Source: Gammaproteobacteria bacterium
GTDB lineage: Bacteria; Pseudomonadota; Gammaproteobacteria; Pseudomonadales; Pseudohongiellaceae
Reading direction: 5' to 3'
DNA: 64,000 bases
NCBI GenBank assembly: GCA_009692305.1
Contig: SHZK01000005.1
Location: forward strand, 62,001 to 126,000
Of this stretch, positions 25,053-32,881 are shown piece after piece. Made by a program: the position numbers and the translations under genes. How positions within the stretch are numbered: the first letter of the stretch is position 1; every line of letters starts with the position of its first letter. The notes below the pieces were generated by a model, which searched no databases, was not told the DNA's origin, and saw only the letters and a list, made by a program, of their open reading frames with translations.

Positions 25053-26296
25053 TTAGGCGGAAACTGAATTGCGCCTCTGGATAAAATTCGCGAATATATC
25101 ACCAAGATCGATGGGGTATTCGTTTTCATCCAGCACGCGCTTGATGGTACGTTCCGCCGAGTCATTGACGTGCGCCGCGGTATCGACGATCAGTGGTGCC
25201 CGGTAGTGTTTCTCTTCATCCAGCACGATGGTTACCCGTGGATGCAGGCGACTGTTCTTGTTGGAATCGATGACGACCGCAGCTTCACCGCTGCGTAATT
25301 CGACGAGTGATCCAATTGGATAGATGCCGAGGCACTCAATGAATTTCTCCAACAGATTCGGCTCAAATTGTGTACTGCGACAGCCAAACAGAATTTTTAT
25401 CGCTTCAGTTGCCGGACGTGATTTGTCATAACAACGGTTCGTGGTAATCGCGTCGTAGGTATCAACAATCGAAATGATGCGCGTGTAAGCGTGCAGTGAG
25501 CCGGCTTTGATGCCGCGGGGATAGCCATTACCATCCGCGCGCTCGTGGTGTCCGAATGCCGCTTCAACGACGACCTTCGGCATATTCGGATCTTTGGAAA
25601 GAATTTCCTTACCGGCGCGGCAGTGATCTTTGATAATGCTGAATTCGGCTTCAGTGAGACTTGAGGGTTTGTCGAGAATGCTCTGGTCCACTTGCAGTTT
25701 GCCGACATCATGCAACATGCCGCACAAACCGAGTGTCTCTAATTCATCTTCGCTTAAGCCGAGGTGACGGCCAAACGCAATCGCCAGAATGCCGACGTTG
25801 AGGCAATGTTCGCAATGTAGTTGTCCTTGTGACGCAGTTTGCCCAACCACAACATGGCATTGGGATTGGTCATGATGCTCTTTACGCAGGATTTTACCGA
25901 GCTCCGGATGCGAGTCACGTTGATGCCTTCGCCTGCAGCCATCTTCTTCAGGGTTTGCTCGATTTCCGCCTTGGTTTCAGCGTGTACGCCTTGTGCCTGA
26001 CGGAATTCCTGCTCCACCGGAGCCTTGATAGGTGGAGTATTTATTTTCAGGGGCGCCTGTGCTGCCACTTTTTTTGGTTCAGCGGCAGCAAAGCTCTTTT
26101 CCTTGTCCACATAAATATATTTGCACTCAGCCTGCACCTTGACGATGAGTTTTTCGCTGTCCAGTATCAATCCCTGAAACAGGAATGGAGTTTCCAGCCA
26201 CGGGCGATCCGGAGGGGACATGTACATGCCAACTTTTATGTCAATGGCCATCACCTTGACGAGTTGCACAACATTGGGGGGCGTGTAATCAGCCAT
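25053..26296 (-). pseudogene. HD-GYP cyclic di-GMP phosphodiesterase, frameshifted
   Basis: Two overlapping frames make one protein. 26296-25754 carries the DUF3391-like N-terminal domain (VKVMAIDIKVGMYM) and a linker. From about 25808 the sequence continues in another frame with EHCLNVGILAIAFGRHLG, LCGMLHDVGKLQ (HD pair), and HHERADGNGYPRG (GYP motif). Joining them needs one extra base inside the Ile-Ala-Glu-His stretch, so a one-base deletion is the lesion. HD-GYP proteins cleave cyclic di-GMP and affect motility and biofilm. The catalytic half is now out of frame with the start. AGGA before the ATG at 26296 supports the start. A sequence error cannot be excluded. Confidence 0.82.
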
Positions 26297-26457
26297 ACTG
26301 TTCCTGTAAAACTGTTCCTGAAAAAACCGAAGGCGTCAGGCAGGACCTGTAATTTGCCGCTATCGGTAGTGTACCCATAATTGCCAGTGCAGGAAAAATA
26401 AGCAGTCGCGTTCATGAGAAGTAATACGCAAGGGATTTAGCCGAAGTGCGATGCAGG

Positions 26458-27300
26458 TCACGCTGCTTTCTCCCCGGCCGCCACAGTCTGGTAGATCAGG
26501 GTGTTGATGGTCATCGGGCCGACGCCGCCAGGCACTGGGGTGTAAGCATGTACCCGGTCAACCAAGGGCGCCAATTCGACATCGCCCACGCCCCCTGGAT
26601 GATAGCCAGCATCGATAACCACGGCGCCGTCCTTGATCCAGTTGGCCTTGACATATTCGGGGCGGCCCACGGTGGCAACGATAATATCCGCACCCTTGAC
26701 GATAGCGGGTAAATCCCTGGTCCTGGAATGACAGATAGTTACGGTGGCATCGGCATTCAGCAGCATTGCGGCCATGGGTTTGCCCAGTATCGGGCTGCGT
26801 CCGATGACCACTGCCAATTTACCGGAAAGTGGAATGGCATAGGCTTCCAGCAAACGCATGATGCCCTTCGGGGTGGCGCTGCCGTAAGCCTCCACGCCCA
26901 TTGCCATCCTGCCAAAGCCGAAACAAGTCACGCCGTCCACATCTTTTTCCACGGCGATAGCGTCGAAGCATCTTCTTTCATCTACATGCGCGGGCACCGG
27001 GTGCTGCAAAAGAATGCCGTGCACATTGCGGTTCGCATTCAACTCAGCAATCTTGTGCAGCAACTGCTCGGTGGTGGTGCTTGCCTGGAGTTCAATTTTC
27101 AATGAATCCATGCCGACCCGGGCACAGGCATTGCCTTTCATCTTTACATAAGTCGCGGAAGCAGGATCATCGCCAACCAGAATAGTGGCGAGTATCGGTG
27201 TGGCGCCGTGTCTTGCCTGCTTCAACGAAGCGACGCGCTCTGCCAGTTCTTTTTCCGTCTTCTGGGCGAGGCTCTTGCCGTCCATTACTATCGCGGTCAT
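26458..27300 (-). CDS. folD: Bifunctional methylenetetrahydrofolate dehydrogenase/cyclohydrolase
   Basis: A 280-residue FolD enzyme interconverting 5,10-methylene-, methenyl- and 10-formyl-tetrahydrofolate with NADP. Family motifs: [14 protein letters not shown] (catalytic Lys in the YVxxK motif), [10 protein letters not shown] (PLP-like loop), [18 protein letters not shown] (nucleotide loop) and [12 protein letters not shown] (C-terminal signature). It is complete and of normal length. It is the only gene in its unit; the upstream DNA holds transposase debris rather than a neighbouring gene. Confidence 0.95.
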   Translation of the reverse strand: MTAIVMDGKSLAQKTEKELAERVASLKQARHGATPILATILVGDDPASATYVKMKGNACARVGMDSLKIELQASTTTEQLLHKIAELNANRNVHGILLQHPVPAHVDERRCFDAIAVEKDVDGVTCFGFGRMAMGVEAYGSATPKGIMRLLEAYAIPLSGKLAVVIGRSPILGKPMAAMLLNADATVTICHSRTRDLPAIVKGADIIVATVGRPEYVKANWIKDGAVVIDAGYHPGGVGDVELAPLVDRVHAYTPVPGGVGPMTINTLIYQTVAAGEKAA

Positions 27301-27318
27301 AAAATTATCGTCCTTAAT

Positions 27319-27353
27319 AAATGGGGTAATATATGGGGTCAGAGTAAAAATAC
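27319..27353. mobile_element. Conserved flank motif of a RAYT-type element
   Basis: Two staggered copies of ATGGGGT (27321 and 27333) lead into GGGGTCAGAGTAAAAA. This motif is frequently seen next to REP-associated/IS200-like transposase genes, and here sits just beyond the stop of the transposase remnant at 27361. Recognition is from memory of such flanks. Confidence 0.45.
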
Positions 27354-27360
27354 AGTGGTT

Positions 27361-27522
27361 TTAGGCCGGGGCTCTTCCCCGTTTTTTCGGGCCGACATTA
27401 TAACCGACTAACTCTGCCACTTCTCGTTTGAAGCTAGCGGTGCCAGTTGGCAAGCCTTGGTTAATAGAATAGCGAATATCTTGCAGTAATTCGCCATCAC
27501 TCTTACGCCCGCATTCCCCCAT
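27361..27522 (-). pseudogene. C-terminal remnant of a REP-associated (Y1, IS200-like) transposase
   Basis: A 53-codon frame on the minus strand reads LLQDIRYSINQGLPTG, FKREVAELVG and PKKRGRAPA, which is the usual C-terminal end of RAYT/Y1 transposases (helical IRxxxxxGxPxGxxxFKxE, then a KKRGRP-like tail). The N-terminal catalytic part with HUH and Tyr is absent. Upstream (27523-27889) no frame resumes it; that stretch contains several stops in all minus frames and no gene I can support. A small palindrome (GTGACG-AG-CGTCAC, 27528-27541) abuts the fragment and may be a relic REP unit. Confidence 0.6.
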
Positions 27523-27527
27523 TCAGA

Positions 27528-27541
27528 GTGACGAGCGTCAC
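27528..27541. repeat. REP-like palindrome beside the transposase remnant
   Basis: Perfect 6-bp arms GTGACG and CGTCAC separated by two bases. Position next to a RAYT remnant suggests a REP-type stem, but only one copy was noticed in the window. Confidence 0.35.
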
Positions 27542-27889
27542 ATCTCCTTGGGCCCCATTCTTTCACGAAGGCGATGAATAAAATTTGTGAGAGGTGACAT
27601 ATGGGCATCGTGAACCTGCGCAAGTCGCATATTAAGTGCCACAACATCAATAACACCCCGTTAGCGCGCTGGCTTCTGTGCACAGCATGCGATGGCTGAA
27701 TCCTGTATCTCACTTTCTGGTGCAATACGCGTCCTTCTATATATTGGCTCTCAGAACCATGCAACTGAATTTCAACGAGTAACGACACGCATCCTATGGA
27801 TAGCAGGTGGTAGGATGTGCGATCGAACGGGGGGAACCAATGGCCAACTGGTGCAGCCACAGTATTAATAAGGTTTCTAGCAACGCGAT

Positions 27890-28384
27890 CTAAATAATAT
27901 GCCCGACCCAGCGTCCGGCCAGCATGACGCCAGCCCATAGGAAAAGTGACATGCTGCCGATTAGCTTGAGTTGGGTTGGGGTGGCAACTGCCGTGTCCCA
28001 CTGGGCAACATGTTTGTACACGCGGAAATGGAAGTAGGCCATGTTCGCGCCGGCGAGCACGAGCAGCACTATTTTCCATTGGAAGGCGGGGTTCACTACG
28101 TGGGAGGCGGCGCGGGTAATGAACATGCCGAGTCCGGTGATGGTTGCTATGACGAATGCGCCCCAGGACCAGGGCACGAGTTCATTGGAGAGTGTAGTGA
28201 TTGGATAACGCGTGGCCGCTAGTCCGAGCAGGCGCAGGTCCACCATCAGTATCGAACCCACTACCATGGCCGCGGCGATGACGTGAATGGATTCCAGAAA
28301 CGGGAACCAGGCGGTGCCACCGATTTCCCAGGAGAGCGGCCAGTTCTCAACATCGATCCATTTGGGTGAGCGCAGAAATTCCAT
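27890..28384 (-). CDS. Small polytopic membrane protein (DUF6644-like), paralog 3
   Basis: A 164-residue protein with about four membrane segments. It has the family pattern ESIHVIAAAMVVG (His in helix 1), VDLRLLGLAAT, ATITGLGMFI, NPAFQWKIVLLVLAGANM and AGRWVGHI. It is clearly related to the products at 839-1345, 1353-1844 and 28880-29407. It begins 1 bp after the stop of a small exported protein gene, and the three genes 29407-27890 form a unit. Function unknown; the conserved helix-1 His and the AxxNMxxFH motif could be cofactor ligands, which is speculative. Confidence 0.72.
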   Translation of the reverse strand: MEFLRSPKWIDVENWPLSWEIGGTAWFPFLESIHVIAAAMVVGSILMVDLRLLGLAATRYPITTLSNELVPWSWGAFVIATITGLGMFITRAASHVVNPAFQWKIVLLVLAGANMAYFHFRVYKHVAQWDTAVATPTQLKLIGSMSLFLWAGVMLAGRWVGHII

Positions 28385-28385
28385 G

Positions 28386-28838
28386 TTAGTTGCCGCCTAT
28401 ACCAAGTGTGCGCTCGAGTTCGGCGGAGTCCAGAAAACTGGTGAGTGAGCCGAGTCCGGCAGCGACATCCGGATTGGAAAATAATTCATTCGCGGCGACC
28501 TGGCCGAGCATGGCGAAGCTGGCTTGCAGTGCCAGCGGGCCTTCGCTGGCAAGCGCGGCTTTCGCCGGTTCCAAGCAGCGTAATTCCAGCAGATTGGCCA
28601 ACAGGTCAGCCATCTCCTGATTCGCAGTAGCCCGCACAGCAGCATCCACCTGCGCGAGTTCGGCAACTGCAGGATGCAGCGCCATCGCCGTGAGCATCCA
28701 TTTCACCAGCTTGAGTTTGTCGGCCTCAGTGGAAGACTGTACCAGGCAGTTGGAAAGTGCGTCGCCGTCAGGTCCAGCCTGCACACCGGGAGCCATAACC
28801 CACAGCAACATCAGTGCAATGATATTGAGAATTCTCAT
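28386..28838 (-). CDS. Small exported helical protein between two DUF6644-like genes
   Basis: A 150-residue protein with a signal peptide (MLLWVMAPGVQAGP) and an Ala/Leu-rich helical mature part. Two Cys residues (NCLVQ and LRCLEP) may form a disulfide. The start at 28838 has GGAG upstream and fits the signal peptide; the in-frame start at 28853 is less likely. No family is recognised. It is sandwiched between two membrane-protein paralogs, one ending 1 bp away, so it may be their periplasmic partner. Confidence 0.65.
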   Translation of the reverse strand: MRILNIIALMLLWVMAPGVQAGPDGDALSNCLVQSSTEADKLKLVKWMLTAMALHPAVAELAQVDAAVRATANQEMADLLANLLELRCLEPAKAALASEGPLALQASFAMLGQVAANELFSNPDVAAGLGSLTSFLDSAELERTLGIGGN

Positions 28839-28879
28839 GACGTGTTCTCCCATTTAACAATGGCAACTACAAAAACAGA

Positions 28880-29407
28880 TTAGGCCGGAAAATAAATATA
28901 TTCCACGTAAGCGATCCAGCGGCCGGCCATCGCGACCATCAGCCACAGTCCGAGTGACAGCAGCGCGATGCCGCGCGCAGTCCACAGGCGTTTGGTGCTG
29001 AGTTCCCAATAATCAATTTCAGTTCTGCTCAGCAGATGGAACAACAGCGTGAGCAGAATTGCTGGCAGCAGAAAACTCAATTTCCAGCCGAAGATGGGGT
29101 TGTTGAAATAGCGGGTGGGGCGGCCGAACAGGAAGAAGGCACCGGACACGAAATTGGACGCCAGCGCCCACCATAGCCAGGGCATAAGCCGTTGCGTCAT
29201 CTCACTTATCTTCTGGGAACGCACCGCGAGGCCGAGGATGCGCAGATCGAGCATGACGACGGTGGCCATTACCACGGCGATGCCAAGAATATGCACGGTC
29301 TGGATGATGGGCGGGAAGCCAGGAATGGTGCGCAATGCCCACAAGGCGCCGGACTGCAGCATACTGCCTTCCAGCAGGGTGCCGATGCTGGTGAAATACT
29401 CGGGCAT
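28880..29407 (-). CDS. Small polytopic membrane protein (DUF6644-like), paralog 4
   Basis: A 175-residue membrane protein with the same layout as its paralogs: QTVHILGIAVVMATVVMLDLRILG in the first two helices, SGAFFLFG, NPIFGWKLSFLLPAIL and AGRWIAYVEY at the end. It is the first gene of a three-gene unit (29407-27890). AGAGG stands before the ATG. The 319-base gap upstream (29408-29726) holds the duplicated ilvD fragment and the regulatory region of the ABC cassette. Confidence 0.72.
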   Translation of the reverse strand: MPEYFTSIGTLLEGSMLQSGALWALRTIPGFPPIIQTVHILGIAVVMATVVMLDLRILGLAVRSQKISEMTQRLMPWLWWALASNFVSGAFFLFGRPTRYFNNPIFGWKLSFLLPAILLTLLFHLLSRTEIDYWELSTKRLWTARGIALLSLGLWLMVAMAGRWIAYVEYIYFPA

Positions 29408-29447
29408 GGATGGCGCCTCTTCTTTCTTCTTTATATATATAGCTAAA

Positions 29448-29556
29448 GACTGAGCTTAGCAGACCGTTACCGGTTTATCGGCCAGAGATTTTCGTCCGTG
29501 ACCGCGTCTTCTGAGGCCGAGCTTACCGACGCCGCATATGTGGCTAACACACCGCG
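29448..29556 (-). pseudogene. Duplicated 3' end of ilvD (copy A of a 109-bp direct repeat)
   Basis: On the minus strand this stretch encodes RGVLATYAASVSSASEDAVTDENL, nearly the same as the last residues of the ilvD product at 32807-34486, but with no ilvD gene before it. My hand alignment with 32773-32881 gives about 98 identities in 109 bases and no gaps, in the same orientation. The match includes 34 bases beyond the ilvD stop. Similarity ends abruptly at 29556/32881. The two copies enclose the GntR/ABC genes. Confidence 0.85.
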
Positions 29557-29650
29557 GTTACCGCGATAGGCCTGGGTGGCAGGTGCAATGTCTTCATCCA
29601 CCCTTCCTTGGCGCTAGCAAAACCTCGTTTATCTATCTCTTGCAGGACTA

Positions 29651-29689
29651 TTGACATTATAAAATTGTGTATCACAATACAGGTACAAT
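29651..29689 (+). promoter_or_regulatory. Promoter and candidate GntR operator
   Basis: TTGACA at 29651-29656 is a good -35 element. A perfect inverted repeat ATTGTG-TAT-CACAAT (29664-29678) begins eight bases after it, where RNA polymerase would bind, and TACAAT lies at 29684-29689. The gene just downstream encodes a GntR regulator of the YtrA type, which usually represses its own ABC transporter operon, so the palindrome is a likely operator. Exact -10 position uncertain. Confidence 0.5.
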
Positions 29690-29726
29690 TTTCCAATTTG
29701 ACTCCGCCGAGTGAATTCAGAATCCC

Positions 29727-30161
29727 ATGAACATAACTATCAGTCTCAAAGACGGCGTACCCATCTACCGGCAGATCGCTAACCAGATCCGCTATCTGGT
29801 GGCATCGGGTCTGTTTCTGCCCGACGAAGAGATTGCACCGGTGCGCACCCTGGCTCTGATGCTCAATGTCACGCCCAATACGGTGGTCAAGGCCTACGAT
29901 GAACTGGAATCAGCGGGCGTGATTTTCAAACGCCGAGGCGCTGGGACTTACGTCTCGGGCAAGCAGTCGCCGCTGGCCAACCGGGAACGCAACCGGATTA
30001 TCGGAGAGCGTATCGATGCCCTGCTGGCAGAGTCCTATCAACTGGATTTTTCTTCGGCGCAATTGTTGACGCTATTCCAGGAACGACAAGCAGTTCTACA
30101 GCGCAAAACTACAGGCAGTCACCGGCATAGACCGGGAAAATCGGGGAAAAACGATGAGTGA
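29727..30161 (+). CDS. GntR-family regulator, YtrA subfamily
   Basis: A 144-residue transcription factor. Residues about 10-77 form the winged helix-turn-helix (GVPIYRQIANQIRYLVASG, PVRTLALMLNVTPNTVVKAYDELE, GVIFKRRGAGTYV). The C-terminal part is short and helical, as in YtrA-type members that regulate adjacent ABC transporters. Its stop overlaps the ATPase start by 8 bp. The C-terminal tail is basic and slightly longer than usual. It probably represses from the palindrome at 29664-29678. Confidence 0.87.
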   Translation: MNITISLKDGVPIYRQIANQIRYLVASGLFLPDEEIAPVRTLALMLNVTPNTVVKAYDELESAGVIFKRRGAGTYVSGKQSPLANRERNRIIGERIDALLAESYQLDFSSAQLLTLFQERQAVLQRKTTGSHRHRPGKSGKNDE

Positions 30162-31059
30162 TTTGATGGTCGAGGTTAGCGAATTGTCGCGCCGCTTTGG
30201 CAACACAGTGGCCTTGGACAAGGTGAATTTTCGAGCGAGCAAGGGGCTGGTCTACGGCCTGGTAGGAGCCAACGGTGCCGGCAAGACGACGCTGATCAAA
30301 CACCTGATGGGCTTGCTGCGGGCAGAGTCCGGTTCGGTGCGCCTGTTCGGCATGGATCCGGTACACAAGCCGGTGGAAGTGCTGAAACGCATCGGCTATC
30401 TCTCCGAGGAGCGGGACCTGCCGGATTGGATGTCCATAGACGAGCTGATGCGGTACACGCAGGCTTATCATCCCAGCTGGGATTCGGCATTCGCGAAGTA
30501 ATTGCTGGATACCTTCGATCTGGATAGCTCGAAGAAGATCAAAGAGCTGTCCCGGGGCATGCGCGCCCAAGTCGCTCTGGTTGCTGCGGTAGCTCACCGC
30601 CCTGAATTGCTGCTGCTGGATGAGCCTTCCACTGGTCTGGACGCTGTCGTTCGCAAGGACATATTGAACGCCATCGTGAGAACCGTTTCGGACGATGGCA
30701 GGACGGTGATCTTTTCATCCCACCTATTGGAAGAGGTGGAGCGCATGTCGGATCACGTCACTATGATCCACGAGGGCAAGATCGCCCTTGAGGGTACTCT
30801 GGAGACCGTTACCGGTTCCCATCGATACAGCAACATCCGCTTTGCCCATCAACTTGTTGTGGAACCGCACATGGAAGGCGTGCTTTCTGTTCGGGGCAGC
30901 GGCCGGTCCTGGACGGTCGTTCACACTAATTCACTGGACCAGCTACTCGACAACTTGCGGCAGTCGGGCGGTGAGCTGATAGAGTCCCGTATCGCCACTC
31001 TGGAAGAGATTTTCGCGGCCCGGGTCGGTCGAGTGCGCGACAGCGTAGAGGCCGAGTAA
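30154..31059 (+). pseudogene. ABC transporter ATPase interrupted by an in-frame TAA
   Basis: An ATPase of the YtrB/CcmA-like export type. The first part (30154-30501) has GANGAGKTTL (Walker A). After the TAA at 30499-30501 the same frame continues with LLDTFDL, LSRGMRAQ (signature), LLLLDEPSTGLD (Walker B), SSHLLEEVE (H-loop), and runs to 31059. A single codon change would restore a 301-residue protein. As it stands Walker A and Walker B are on different peptides, so no active ATPase is expected unless the stop is read through. The downstream frame has no nearby ATG start until SRGMRAQ. Confidence 0.88.
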
Positions 31060-31061
31060 CC

Positions 31062-32753
31062 ATGAAATCACCCGCGCAGGCACTGTTGTGGAGATCATGG
31101 CGGTTAATCTGCCGCCAGTTGCTGCTGCACCAAATTGTCATCATTGGCTTTTGTGCCACCTTGCTCGGGTTGGCAATCCCCGCAACGCCGTTCCTTGAAT
31201 TCAGTGGGTCAGCCAAATACCCCGTGCTGGTCAGCCTGCTGATTCTGTATTTCACAATACATCAACAGGGTTTCAAGAGTAGCAGCCTGCGCGACTCGGC
31301 TGGTTTTCCGTACCATTTGGACTTTAAGCTGCCAGTATCAACGGCTTTAATAGTATTCCTGCCCCTGGCGTATTTATGCCTGCTGATGGTGGCGGCCTAT
31401 TTCATCCCCATGCTTATCCTGAGTCTTTGGTTCGACGTGATCGGACCGCAATTCGCGGTCGCTTTCATGATCTTGCAAGTCACCTTGTTAGTTTCCGCAT
31501 TGAGTTGGTGGAGCAGCAGTGCCTACTTAAACATGCTCGGATGGGGAGTCGTCCTCTTTCTGGAGTGGTACCAGTGGTTGTTCCCAGGCTTGACAGTGTC
31601 TGACCAAACCGGAGCGATAGTGGTGCTGTCGCCGACCGAATACGGCTTGCCAGTTGCGCTCACCGCGGCGCTGCTGTGGGTCATGTGGATTGGCATCAAG
31701 AAACAGCGCTGTGGTGACACCCTGTTCGGCATCCGGCAGGACCCACCCCGAGTCAAGACTACATTCACCTTACGCAATCTGTTTCCTCGCTTGCGCTCCA
31801 ACTGCCCGACGTCGTCCACGCTGGCTGCTGAGCTGCGGAAGTTTCGGCAATTGCGGGGTTTCTCGTATGCGCTGTCAGTCGGTGTGGCGGCAGGCGTTTT
31901 GGTGTTGACGGGTTTGCGCCTGATTTCATTGAAAGCTCCGGCACAATCTCCAATCGAGTTTGAGCTTGTAATCCTGATTCCGGCTTGCCTGCTTTTTTTG
32001 ATATGCATGTTCTCCGTATCAAATATTTTTAACATTCGAATTTATCAGGGCACCGCGTTTTTCAGTGTGTTCGAGAAAACTCTGCCCATGAGTACCGCCA
32101 GAATGGTGTCAATAAACGCGGCGGGCGTTGTGCTCGGATTGATACTCATTTGCCTGGCAATGAATGCGATAGTCTGGATTGCTGGCCCTCTGTTTCTCGA
32201 AGGATTTGCGCAGATCCAGGCCACAGCGCTGGAGACGCTGGTTGCATTTGGCAGTCAGTCATTCTTTAGCATGGCGCGGGCTGTCCTGCTGCTGCTGGCT
32301 CAGTTCGCGTCAGCGTGCCTGATATTACCGGTAATCGTCGTATGGAGCATGTTAAAACCAGCACTTTTTACACGAGCCGTCATCGCGATCCCCGCCTACT
32401 GGTTTTTAATCTCGATAGTCTTTGTCCTGCTTGAAGAGGCCGCTTGGGGCGAATCGATGCGAGCCTTCGCCCTGCAACACTTGTGGCTGGTGGTGATCGC
32501 TATTCCTGCCACTGTGTTCGTCTCGTTCAGGTCAATCATGCGCGATCGAATCCTGTCTACCAATCATCTGTACCTCTTGGGTGCCGTGTGCTTTGCGCTA
32601 GCATGGCTACACATCGACTACATAATGCGTTTGGATATGAATCTGGATGCGCTACCGATAGTGCTAGTGGCAACTCTGTTGATGTGGGGGTTGATGCCTT
32701 TGTTGGCAGTGGGGACGTCACTGCGGGCAATGAGTAAAATCCGCCACGGTTGA
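31062..32753 (+). CDS. ABC transporter permease, large polytopic protein
   Basis: A 563-residue protein with roughly twelve hydrophobic segments arranged in two halves (first half ends near 230, second starts near 280 after a charged cytoplasmic part FRQLRGFSYALSVG). It starts 2 bp after the ATPase frame and must be its partner. I find no motif that names the substrate; GntR/YtrA-linked exporters usually handle peptides, drugs or cell-envelope stress. The gene is intact, so decay of the ATPase would leave it without an energy source. It ends 20 bp before copy B of the ilvD repeat. Confidence 0.78.
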   Translation: MKSPAQALLWRSWRLICRQLLLHQIVIIGFCATLLGLAIPATPFLEFSGSAKYPVLVSLLILYFTIHQQGFKSSSLRDSAGFPYHLDFKLPVSTALIVFLPLAYLCLLMVAAYFIPMLILSLWFDVIGPQFAVAFMILQVTLLVSALSWWSSSAYLNMLGWGVVLFLEWYQWLFPGLTVSDQTGAIVVLSPTEYGLPVALTAALLWVMWIGIKKQRCGDTLFGIRQDPPRVKTTFTLRNLFPRLRSNCPTSSTLAAELRKFRQLRGFSYALSVGVAAGVLVLTGLRLISLKAPAQSPIEFELVILIPACLLFLICMFSVSNIFNIRIYQGTAFFSVFEKTLPMSTARMVSINAAGVVLGLILICLAMNAIVWIAGPLFLEGFAQIQATALETLVAFGSQSFFSMARAVLLLLAQFASACLILPVIVVWSMLKPALFTRAVIAIPAYWFLISIVFVLLEEAAWGESMRAFALQHLWLVVIAIPATVFVSFRSIMRDRILSTNHLYLLGAVCFALAWLHIDYIMRLDMNLDALPIVLVATLLMWGLMPLLAVGTSLRAMSKIRHG

Positions 32754-32772
32754 TCGACATGAAGCAGATCAC

Positions 32773-32881
32773 GACTGAGCTTGGCAGACCATTACCGCAT
32801 TATCGGCTAGAGATTTTTGTCCGTGACCGCGCCTTCTGAGGCCGAGGTTACCGACGCCGCGTATTTGGCTAACACGCCGCG
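32773..32881. repeat. Copy B of the 109-bp repeat (ilvD 3' end and flank)
   Basis: This copy contains the last 75 bases of the intact ilvD gene plus 34 bases after its stop. It matches 29448-29556 in the same orientation at about 90 percent. The two copies border the 3.2-kb GntR/ABC cassette like the ends of an inserted segment. Confidence 0.85.

Noticed and set aside
27365..27386. CGGGG-CTCTT-CCCCG followed by six T, like an intrinsic terminator on the plus strand
   Set aside because: It is the coding sequence of the transposase tail (KKRGRAPA) on the minus strand, and no plus-strand gene ends there.
27408..28079. 223-codon minus-strand open frame
   Set aside because: Composition is not protein-like, it overlaps the start of the real membrane-protein gene in another frame, and the true remnant there is the 53-codon transposase tail.
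4395..30501. Stop-codon recoding (TAG in zorA, TAA in the ABC ATPase)
   Set aside because: Different stop codons, no recoding signals, and all core genes use TAA, TAG and TGA as normal stops; nonsense mutation is simpler.
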